DNA from: RGIG8709 sp045537065
Lineage (GTDB): Bacteria; Bacillota; Clostridia; Monoglobales; Monoglobaceae
NCBI GenBank assembly: GCA_045537065.1
Contig: JAZSOT010000075.1
Coordinates: 1 to 39,237, forward strand
Length of the DNA: 39,237 bases
Reading direction: 5' to 3'
Positions 32,839 through 39,237 of this stretch are shown here, one piece after another. The notes under the pieces are model-generated. The model was not told the DNA's origin. It saw nothing but the letters and a program-made list of their open reading frames with translations, and ran no database searches. Numbering within the stretch: the first letter of the stretch is position 1; every line of letters starts with the position of its first letter. A program made the position numbers and the translations under genes.

Positions 32839-32869
32839 CTAACTGTATTAATACAGATGATACAGTTAG
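32839..32869. promoter_or_regulatory. Probable YtrA-type GntR operator (nested palindromes)
   Basis: A perfect 14-bp palindrome CTGTATTAATACAG (32843-32856) overlaps a larger perfect repeat, CTAACTGTAT (32839-32848) against ATACAGTTAG (32860-32869). The half-site CTGTAT thus occurs three times just downstream of the -10 box. YtrA-subfamily regulators are known to bind TGTA...TACA palindromes in their own promoters, so the gene at 32885 is the likely ligand. Confidence 0.75.
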
Positions 32870-32884
32870 AAAGGAGGGTATATA

Positions 32885-33262
32885 ATGATAAGCGTTGATT
32901 ACAAGGACGGGCGAAGTTTATATGAGCAGATAAGCGACGGATTAAAGGAATTAATCATAAACGGAATACTTAAAAAGGACGAGAAACTTCCATCTGTGAG
33001 AGAGCTTTCTGTTGAGCTTACGGTGAACCCAAACACCGTGCAAAAGGCATACAAGGAGCTTGAGAATATGGGATATATCTATAGTGTGGGTGGAAAGGGA
33101 AACTATGTTTCAGGCGTTGACTTTGTGAAAAAAGACACGGAAGAGCTTTTTGAAAAGCTTTACACTGTGGTTAATGAGCTTGCTTTTTTGAATGCAGATA
33201 AACAGGAGCTTATAAATGTTGTGAATAATATATACCGGGAAAGGGGAGAAGAAAATGATTGA
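32885..33262 (+). CDS. GntR-family regulator, YtrA subfamily
   Basis: A 125-aa protein with an N-terminal winged helix (SLYEQISDGLKELIINGILKKDEKLPSVRELSVELTVNPNTVQKAYKELENMGYIYSVGGKG, broken here at its centre, residues about 9-70) and only a short helical C-terminal part instead of a ligand-binding domain. That is the mark of the YtrA subfamily, which represses ABC-transporter operons, often induced by cell-wall antibiotics. It overlaps the ATPase gene by 8 bp and has a matching palindrome in its promoter, so self-repression is likely. Confidence 0.94.
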   Translation: MISVDYKDGRSLYEQISDGLKELIINGILKKDEKLPSVRELSVELTVNPNTVQKAYKELENMGYIYSVGGKGNYVSGVDFVKKDTEELFEKLYTVVNELAFLNADKQELINVVNNIYRERGEEND

Positions 33263-34154
33263 AGTTAAAAATGTTGTGAAATATTTTGATGATTTTAAGG
33301 TTCTTGACGGACTTTGTCTGAATGTGAAGAAGGGAAGTATATATGGACTTGTTGGACCGAACGGAGCGGGAAAAACAACAATAATCAACCATATAACAGG
33401 GGCTTATAAACAAAAAGAGGGAACTATTGAAATTGATGGTGAAAATATTTTTGAAAATGAAGAGTTAAAGCAAAGAGTTTTATCAATTGCTGATGACTGG
33501 TTTTATTTTGGAACGGCTACCATCAGGGAAATGAAGAATTTTTATAAAAGTATGTATAAAAATTTCAGCGAAGAGCGATATAAAACCATGGAGGCTCTTT
33601 TTAACATAAACGAAAGAAGACAAATAAGAAAGCTTTCAAAGGGTATGAAAAAGCAGGTTGCGTTCTGGCTTGTGCTTTCCTGTATGCCTGATGTTTTAAT
33701 TCTTGACGAGCCTCTTGACGGACTTGACCCTGTTATGAGAAAGCAAATTTTAAATCTAATTATATCGGATGTTTCGGAAAGAGAAATGACAGTTCTTGTA
33801 TCATCCCATAATCTTCGTGAGCTTGAGGATATATGCGACCATGTGGGAATTATATTTGACGGAAAGATGGTTATTGAAAAATCCCTTGATGACCTTAAGG
33901 GGATAGTGAAAAAATATCAGGTTATTCTTGATAGTGAAAAAATTGAAGAACTAAAGATGCGCCTTGACATTCTTCATGTTTCAAATATTGGTTCTGTTTC
34001 CACTATAATTATCAGGGATAAGGAAGAAAAGGCAGAAGCAACAATAAAGGAATTTTCACCTATGCTTTTTGAAAGTGTTAAGCTTACATTGGAAGAAGTA
34101 TTTATATATGAGTTAGGAGGTCTTGGATACAATGTTAAAGACATCATTATTTAG
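33255..34154 (+). CDS. ABC transporter ATP-binding protein
   Basis: A 299-aa stand-alone ATPase. Walker A GPNGAGKTT is at 34-42, the signature is LSKGMKKQ (about 134-141), Walker B is VLILDEPLDGLDP and the switch His is in VSSHNL. The C-terminal 70 residues form an accessory domain. It is of the YtrB/CcmA-like type that works with a large permease. It lies between the YtrA-type regulator (8-bp overlap) and the permease (23-bp overlap). The substrate is unknown; related systems respond to cell-envelope stress. Confidence 0.94.
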   Translation: MIEVKNVVKYFDDFKVLDGLCLNVKKGSIYGLVGPNGAGKTTIINHITGAYKQKEGTIEIDGENIFENEELKQRVLSIADDWFYFGTATIREMKNFYKSMYKNFSEERYKTMEALFNINERRQIRKLSKGMKKQVAFWLVLSCMPDVLILDEPLDGLDPVMRKQILNLIISDVSEREMTVLVSSHNLRELEDICDHVGIIFDGKMVIEKSLDDLKGIVKKYQVILDSEKIEELKMRLDILHVSNIGSVSTIIIRDKEEKAEATIKEFSPMLFESVKLTLEEVFIYELGGLGYNVKDIII

Positions 34155-36186
34155 TAAGGGAATATATAAATCAAACCTGGCAAGGTTCAAGTGGGGAAGC
34201 TTTTTATATTTTATTATATTGTTTTTCAGCACATCCTTTGTTTTATTAATCAGTGATTATAGCCGTATGACAGCAGAAACAGTAAACAGATATATGCTTT
34301 CGGGCGGATTGATTTTAAGGGATGACTACCTTATATTTCCTATGCTTTTTGCAAGCTTTGTGCCAACGGTGACGGTTTTTCTCTCCTTTGATATGTTTTC
34401 ATCAAAAAAACAAAGTGTGTTTATCCATTCTTTGCCCTGCAAAAGAGGAGCGATTTACATATCTTCAATTTTAGGTGCATATACCCTGATGGCAATACCT
34501 GTTATTTTAAATGGTGTAGTGCTTATGTTGATTTCTGCATTTAAGCTTGGATATCTTTTTACATTCGTGTCATGCCTTAAATGGATGTTGGCAAATCTTA
34601 TAGTATTATTTATTATGTTTTCGGTGGCACTTTTCAGCGTAAGTATAACATCAAGCAGGGTATCGTTTGTATTTATAAATGCTTTATTGCATTTTATGCC
34701 AATCGGAATAGCGTTCGGTATAAACTCTGTTGCATACGAATATTTATATGGATACGCAGATGCATCAGGGAGTATTGTTGAAACAATTGTGAGATGGTTA
34801 CCTGCACTTTACTACTGGTTTAATCCTGTTTATGCAACCTCGGTTTATGGTTCAAATGCTCTTATAACAAACCTTTTCAGCATAAAGACTCTCATATTCT
34901 GTGGAATGGGAATAGTTCTTATTGCTATAGGGGCACTGCTTTATTTAAAGAGAAATGTTGAAACTGCAGGAAACTTTGTTGCATTTAAGGTTTTAAATCC
35001 AATATTTAAATATACTCTCACATCATTCAGTATCATTATTACCTTTGCGATTTTAGAATCTGGAAATATGAACAGAAATTTTTATATGATTCTTTTATTG
35101 TTTGTTGTGAGCTTTGTTGTTTATTTTGCAACGGAAATGGTATTAAAGAAAAACCTGAAGGTTTTCTCTGCATATAAAGGCTATATGGCACTTGTTGCGG
35201 TATTTATAGTGCTTAATGTATTTGTTCAGCATACAAGCTTTTTTGGTTATGAAAAAAGAATACCCCAGCTTGATGATATTGAAAGTGTAGCTATATCCAA
35301 TAAAAGCAATGCAGAATTTTCAAATGATGAGGTTATAATTCTGGAGGCCTTAAAAACTCACAAGAAACTAATAGAGGATATACCAAGTGTTATAAAAGAA
35401 AGCCGATATAATACATTTGGAATAACCATAAATTATAAGCTTAAAAACGGGAAAACAATCAAAAGACTTTATAACGACTTAAGTCAGGAGGAGCAGACCA
35501 AAATTCTTTCAAAGCTCTATGAGAATAAAAGCTACAGAAAAATTTCGGACGAGTTTTACAGGGTGAAAGAGGAAGATGTTAATGAACTTAATTTATATCT
35601 TCATCTTTCGGGAAGCTGTGATCATCGTATGGAAATTAAAGGCGAGGAGAATATAAATAAATTTTTCACAGAGTGGAAAAAGGATATAGAAAGCCTTGGA
35701 TATGCGGAAAAGAGACTTTTTGACGGACTTATAAATGTAAACATAAATTACAAAGAACATGTATTTGAAAATAATATGGGTTCAAGAGAATATGTTTACG
35801 GCACCAGTATGAACGCAAACTTTAAGAATGTTATAGCATTCTTAAAGGATGCAGGTTATTTAAGTGACACTATGTATTTCGGCGGATATACTGCATATAT
35901 AACAAAGAAACCTCTTTATATAAGGGAAGAAGAGCACAGAGAGTATTATAAAGAACCTGTGATTTATGATGTGCCATTTGACAGCACCATAGAAATAAGC
36001 AATACGGATTTATCATTGCTTGCAAGTGATATTATTTCGGGTGAAATTATTAAAAATTCTGCAAATGGGGAAAATTATGTTATATACATAATGAATGAAA
36101 GCTCGATTGGTTTTTCAAATTATTCAAGATGCACTAATATTACACCGAGTGAGCTTCCTGAATATCTGAAAAAATATATTAATTGA
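34132..36186 (+). CDS. ABC transporter permease, large (684 aa)
   Basis: The ATG at 34132 has AGGAGG 11 bp upstream; the in-frame TTG at 34123 is too close to that site. Hydrophobic segments are seen near 20-42, 65-90, 105-135, 145-175, 185-205, 240-265, then three more at about 285-365. A soluble region of about 310 residues follows (about 370-684), rich in charged residues and lacking further membrane spans. The first part resembles ABC-2-type permeases of YtrA-controlled operons. The long C-terminal region is not one I recognise and probably lies outside the membrane. The last codons overlap the next promoter. Confidence 0.85.
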   Translation: MLKTSLFSKGIYKSNLARFKWGSFLYFIILFFSTSFVLLISDYSRMTAETVNRYMLSGGLILRDDYLIFPMLFASFVPTVTVFLSFDMFSSKKQSVFIHSLPCKRGAIYISSILGAYTLMAIPVILNGVVLMLISAFKLGYLFTFVSCLKWMLANLIVLFIMFSVALFSVSITSSRVSFVFINALLHFMPIGIAFGINSVAYEYLYGYADASGSIVETIVRWLPALYYWFNPVYATSVYGSNALITNLFSIKTLIFCGMGIVLIAIGALLYLKRNVETAGNFVAFKVLNPIFKYTLTSFSIIITFAILESGNMNRNFYMILLLFVVSFVVYFATEMVLKKNLKVFSAYKGYMALVAVFIVLNVFVQHTSFFGYEKRIPQLDDIESVAISNKSNAEFSNDEVIILEALKTHKKLIEDIPSVIKESRYNTFGITINYKLKNGKTIKRLYNDLSQEEQTKILSKLYENKSYRKISDEFYRVKEEDVNELNLYLHLSGSCDHRMEIKGEENINKFFTEWKKDIESLGYAEKRLFDGLINVNINYKEHVFENNMGSREYVYGTSMNANFKNVIAFLKDAGYLSDTMYFGGYTAYITKKPLYIREEEHREYYKEPVIYDVPFDSTIEISNTDLSLLASDIISGEIIKNSANGENYVIYIMNESSIGFSNYSRCTNITPSELPEYLKKYIN

Positions 36187-36211
36187 CAATTTGTGATTAT
36201 TAATATAAAAT
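36183..36211 (+). promoter_or_regulatory. Promoter of the DUF975 gene
   Basis: TTGACA (36183-36188) overlaps the permease stop codon; 17 bp further is TAAAAT (36206-36211). AAGGGGG follows before the ATG at 36234. Confidence 0.65.
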
Positions 36212-36233
36212 AAGATAAAAAGGGGGTCTTTAA

Positions 36234-36830
36234 ATGAATAGACAAGTTTTGAAAATAGCGGCTAAAAATCAGCTTAGGGGAAATGTGGCTTCCATTTTTA
36301 TAGCATTTCTTATAGCGGGATTAATTGGCGGTGCGGTTTCGGCTATTCCTGTTGTTGGTGGGATACTTGGATATGTAGTAGCAGTTCTTTTAGAATTTGG
36401 TGCACTTCTTTTGATTTATGATATTGTGTCTGGAATTGAGGCAAATATCAGGAGAATGTTTGATGTTTTCAGGTCATATGATTGGCTGAATGTTGCTTTG
36501 ACATATTTTATTGCACAGGTTTTCACAGCTTTATGGTCTTTACTTTTTATTATTCCGGGAATAATAAAAGCGATTTCATATTCAATGGCTCCGTACATAC
36601 TTATGGAAAATCCTGATATAAAGCCAATGGATGCAATTGAAAGAAGTAAGCAGATGATGGATGGCAGAAAAATGGACTATTTTATATTGGGGCTTTCATT
36701 TATTCCGTGGATATTGTTAGTTGCAGTAACCTTTGGTATTGCAGGTGTTTATGTTGCACCATATATGGAAACAACATATTTCAATTTCTATTGCAGTATT
36801 AAGGAAGAGGCTGTTGTTGTAGAAATATAA
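36234..36830 (+). CDS. DUF975 family membrane protein
   Basis: A 198-aa integral membrane protein with about four to five hydrophobic segments. The central pattern FIIPGIIKAISYSMAPYIL, then ENPDIKPMDAIERSKQMMDG and a following FILGLSFIPW, is the DUF975 signature. N-terminal RQVLKIAAKNQLRGN is typical as well. The family has no established biochemical role. It has its own promoter and ribosome site, so it need not be part of the upstream ABC operon. Confidence 0.9.
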   Translation: MNRQVLKIAAKNQLRGNVASIFIAFLIAGLIGGAVSAIPVVGGILGYVVAVLLEFGALLLIYDIVSGIEANIRRMFDVFRSYDWLNVALTYFIAQVFTALWSLLFIIPGIIKAISYSMAPYILMENPDIKPMDAIERSKQMMDGRKMDYFILGLSFIPWILLVAVTFGIAGVYVAPYMETTYFNFYCSIKEEAVVVEI

Positions 36831-36860
36831 CAATATATACCAATAATTTAAAAAAAGTAC

Positions 36861-36889
36861 TTGAAATATTTCAAATAGTGTGATATAAT
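36861..36889 (+). promoter_or_regulatory. Promoter of secG
   Basis: TTGAAA (36861-36866), 17 bp, TATAAT (36884-36889). The spacer carries the small palindrome TTGAAATATTTCAA. Confidence 0.9.
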
Positions 36890-36926
36890 CTTGCTGTTAA
36901 TGTGTAAACGAGGAGGAAAAAATAAT

Positions 36927-37349
36927 ATGCAGAATGTACTAGTAGTTATTCATGTTATTATATCAGTAATTTTAATCGCGGTTGTTTTATTGCAGCATGG
37001 TAAACAGCAAGGTCTTTCCGGTTCAATTGCCGGCGGGGCTGAAACATTTTTTGGTAAAAACAAGGGCAGAACTATTGATGCAATGCTCAAGAAATTCACA
37101 TCAGTTTTTGCTGCTTTGTTTATTATATCATCTGTTACACTTGCACTTGTAACTGTTAATGAACAGAATAAGCTTATGGAAGAACTTCAAGAGACACAGC
37201 AGAGTGAAGCTGCAGGTGAAGAAGGCGCTCAGCTTTCAATGGATGAAGAAGGAAACCTTGTTGATGCAAATGGCAATATTATTATGACAAGTGACCAGGT
37301 TAAAGAGCAGGAAGCAAAACAGTCTGCTGAAGCTGAAAAAGCTGAATAA
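36927..37349 (+). CDS. secG: Preprotein translocase subunit SecG
   Basis: The protein is 140 aa from ATG 36927, 10 bp after AGGAGG (an upstream in-frame start at 36891 overlaps the promoter). It has two membrane segments (about 3-22 and 54-73) and the conserved loop LLQHGKQQGLSGSIAGGAETFFGKNKG (quoted only in part: QGLSGSIAGG, ETFFGKN). SecG is the small helper of the SecYEG protein channel. The family is usually about 75-80 aa; here a Glu/Gln-rich acidic tail of about 60 residues is added. secG followed by an RNase R gene is a common Firmicute order. Confidence 0.93.
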   Translation: MQNVLVVIHVIISVILIAVVLLQHGKQQGLSGSIAGGAETFFGKNKGRTIDAMLKKFTSVFAALFIISSVTLALVTVNEQNKLMEELQETQQSEAAGEEGAQLSMDEEGNLVDANGNIIMTSDQVKEQEAKQSAEAEKAE

Positions 37350-37371
37350 TAAAATTTATTAGGTATAAAAT

Positions 37372-37397
37372 CCGCCCCAAATAATTGGGGCGGTTTT
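37372..37397 (+). terminator. Terminator after secG
   Basis: A 9-bp GC-rich perfect stem CCGCCCCAA (37372-37380) / TTGGGGCGG (37385-37393), 4-nt loop, then four T. The T-tract is short, so some read-through into the exonuclease gene is possible. Confidence 0.75.
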
Positions 37398-37453
37398 GCA
37401 TATAATAAAGAAGATACCTTCATTGTAAGGGGAAAATGGAAAGGAAAGTGGAT

Positions 37454-39237
37454 ATGGTATCTTTATCAGAAATTTTAAGATATTATCATATAACGCCTCA
37501 ATTTCCTCCAGGTGCCGTTTTAATGACTCAAAAAATGCAGTCAGAGGTTTCGGATAAGGATTTAAAAGGAAGACTCGACCTTACAAATCTTCTTACCTTC
37601 ACTATTGACGGAGACGATGCCAAAGATTTTGATGATGCGGTGAGTCTTGAAAAAAACGAAAAGGGAAATTATGTTCTGGGGGTTCATATTGCTGATGTGA
37701 GCCATTATGTAACTGAAAATTCACCTATAGATGCAGCGGCATTTATGAGAGGGACAAGCGTTTATCTTATTGATACGGTTGTTCCCATGCTTCCTTTTGA
37801 GCTTTCAAACGGTCTATGCAGCTTAAAGCCTGATGTTATAAGGCTTACCCTTTCTGTTTTTATGGAGATTACTCCAAAAGGAATGGTAAAGGAATATAAG
37901 ATATACGAAAGCTTTATAAAATCAAAATACCGTATGACATATAAAAAAGTTGCAGAAATTTTAGATGGTGATAAGGAGTTAATAACTCAGTATGCGGAAA
38001 TTGTTCCTATTTTAAGGGATATGAACAATCTTTCTAAAGTTCTTGGGAAAAAAAGAGAAAAAAGCGGGTCAATTGATTTTATAACCAGCGAGGCATATAT
38101 AAAGCTTGATGAAAAAGGAAATCCTCTTTCCGTAGAGAAATATCCTATTCTGAGGTCAAATTCAATTATTGAAGAGTTTATGCTTATTGCAAATGAAACC
38201 GTGGCAAAGCATATGATAAAAAATTCTCTTCCGTCAGTTTTCCGTGTTCACGAAGAGCCGTCTTATGAAAAGATTGAAAGACTTTTAAAAGTTTTGCCTG
38301 TTCTCGGGGTGAATGAGCCGCTTAAGGATGGCAAAAACCCTAAGGATTATCAGAAAATTATTAAAGAGGTAAAGGGAAAAGAAAACGAAAATATAGTGAA
38401 TTATATTGTTCTTCGTTCTATGTCCAAGGCAAAATATTCGGAGAATAATCTTGGTCATTTTGGTCTTGCCAAGGAATATTATTGTCATTTTACCTCTCCA
38501 ATCAGAAGATACCCCGACCTTATAACTCACAGAATTTTAAAAGCATCAATTCATAAAAAGGCTGATATAGAAAAATATTTGCCATATACTGTAAGTGCCG
38601 CAGCTTTTGCAACTGAAACGGAGATAAATGCACAGAATGCGGAAATAGATTATGAAAAGGTGAAAAAAATCCAGTTTATGGAAGATAAAATTGGCGAGAT
38701 TTTTGAGGGAAATATCTCTCATGTAACTGCAAACGGATTTTTTGTGGAGCTTGACAACACCATTGAGGGATATGTTTCTGCAAGAACAATAGAGGATGAT
38801 GTTTATGTTATATCTGAAAATCTTCTTTCTCTTATTGGGGTAACAAATCATAAAAGATACACTATAGGCGACAGAATAAAAATAAAGGTAGATTATGCAG
38901 ACAGTGAAAGCATGACACTAGACTTTGCTATATATGAAAAAACAAAAAGAAAAGGAAAAGTATCTTCAAAATCCAGAGCCTCCAGAAATGCTATAAAGGC
39001 ACTTAAAAAGGAGTCTAAAGAGATTCGTGAGGAGCGTGAACAAAAACGGATAGCCATAGATTATGAGGCGGAAAAGGCGTGGGAGGCTGCCAGATTAAAA
39101 ATTTTAAAACCATATATAAAAGAACTAAGAATAGAAAATATGGAATCGAGATTTGTTAGAGTAAGCTTTGAGGATTTCTGGAATATCAATATAAACTCTG
39201 TTATAAGAGAGGCATACAAGTCAGAAAGTTTTGAAAA
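37454..39237 (+). CDS. RNase R-family 3'-5' exoribonuclease, N-terminally short, open at right edge
   Basis: At least 594 residues, with no stop before the window ends. ATG 37454 follows AAAGGAAAG by 5 bp; the only other start in frame, ATG 37436, adds six residues, and a TAA at 37406 closes the frame upstream. The RNB catalytic motif IDGDDAKDFDDA is already at 51-62, where RNase R normally has it near 260. The winged-helix and cold-shock domains are therefore missing. RNB motifs HIADVSHYV, NGLCSLKPD, HFTSPIRRYPDL and an S1 domain (about 415-500) are intact. After S1 comes a Lys/Glu-rich helical extension of at least 95 residues that I do not recognise. Confidence 0.9.
   Translation, partial: MVSLSEILRYYHITPQFPPGAVLMTQKMQSEVSDKDLKGRLDLTNLLTFTIDGDDAKDFDDAVSLEKNEKGNYVLGVHIADVSHYVTENSPIDAAAFMRGTSVYLIDTVVPMLPFELSNGLCSLKPDVIRLTLSVFMEITPKGMVKEYKIYESFIKSKYRMTYKKVAEILDGDKELITQYAEIVPILRDMNNLSKVLGKKREKSGSIDFITSEAYIKLDEKGNPLSVEKYPILRSNSIIEEFMLIANETVAKHMIKNSLPSVFRVHEEPSYEKIERLLKVLPVLGVNEPLKDGKNPKDYQKIIKEVKGKENENIVNYIVLRSMSKAKYSENNLGHFGLAKEYYCHFTSPIRRYPDLITHRILKASIHKKADIEKYLPYTVSAAAFATETEINAQNAEIDYEKVKKIQFMEDKIGEIFEGNISHVTANGFFVELDNTIEGYVSARTIEDDVYVISENLLSLIGVTNHKRYTIGDRIKIKVDYADSESMTLDFAIYEKTKRKGKVSSKSRASRNAIKALKKESKEIREEREQKRIAIDYEAEKAWEAARLKILKPYIKELRIENMESRFVRVSFEDFWNININSVIREAYKSESFE

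Noticed and set aside
1..39237. Prophage, insertion sequence, toxin-antitoxin or CRISPR array
   Set aside because: No integrase, transposase, phage structural gene, toxin pair or regularly spaced direct repeats were seen; the gene content is mostly core.

Overview
The window is AT-rich DNA that looks chromosomal and comes from a spore-forming, low-GC Gram-positive bacterium, most probably a member of the Clostridia. The evidence is a cotJA-cotJB-cotJC spore-coat operon, two tRNA-sensing T-box leaders, S-layer-homology (SLH) surface proteins, many sigma-A promoters with near-consensus -35/-10 boxes, strong AGGAGG-type ribosome binding sites, and a YtrA-type GntR/ABC operon. I cannot name the genus. 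I see no prophage, transposase or CRISPR array.

Layout. 1-2016 (minus strand): two cyclophilin-type prolyl isomerases in one operon, one fused to SLH domains. 2133-6709: ftsH, ispE, a DUF1385 membrane protein and prmC, tightly packed. 6742-10999: a five-gene operon behind a near-perfect promoter, with an SLH protein, an HprK-like P-loop protein, a PqqD-like protein, an S24/S26-like peptidase and an ABC exporter. This set resembles peptide-maturation/export loci. 10965-11449 holds tRNA-Leu(UAG), a duplicate of its 3' end and twin terminators. 11450-14280: trkA-trkH potassium uptake. 14317-15776: hpf (minus), a VOC-family protein (minus) and a small membrane protein. 15897-19318: recA, recX, rimO, pgsA. 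19409-23450: acpP, rnc (apparently starting at ATT), a radical SAM protein, luxS, a UPF0291 protein of 55 aa, and a B12-binding radical SAM protein. 23551-24702: a D,D-carboxypeptidase.

24717-31660 is the most unusual region. It holds two T-box-controlled transcription units. The first has a readable Leu (CUC) specifier and encodes an isopropylmalate-synthase-like protein that has lost its metal-binding and catalytic motifs but keeps the C-terminal leucine-sensing domain, followed by a TIM-barrel/acyl-CoA-ligase fusion. The second most likely has an Ile (AUC) specifier and encodes an HTH/cupin/acyl-CoA-ligase fusion. Acyl-CoA ligases controlled by uncharged Leu and Ile tRNA suggest activation of branched-chain fatty acids as precursors for leucine and isoleucine (reductive carboxylation). 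That is inference, but it is testable.

31680-32725 (minus): cotJABC. 32810-36186: GntR regulator, ABC ATPase and large permease behind a promoter with nested palindromes. 36234-36830: DUF975 membrane protein. 36927-37349: secG. 37454 to the window end: an RNase R-family exonuclease that lacks the usual N-terminal domains and is still open at the right edge.
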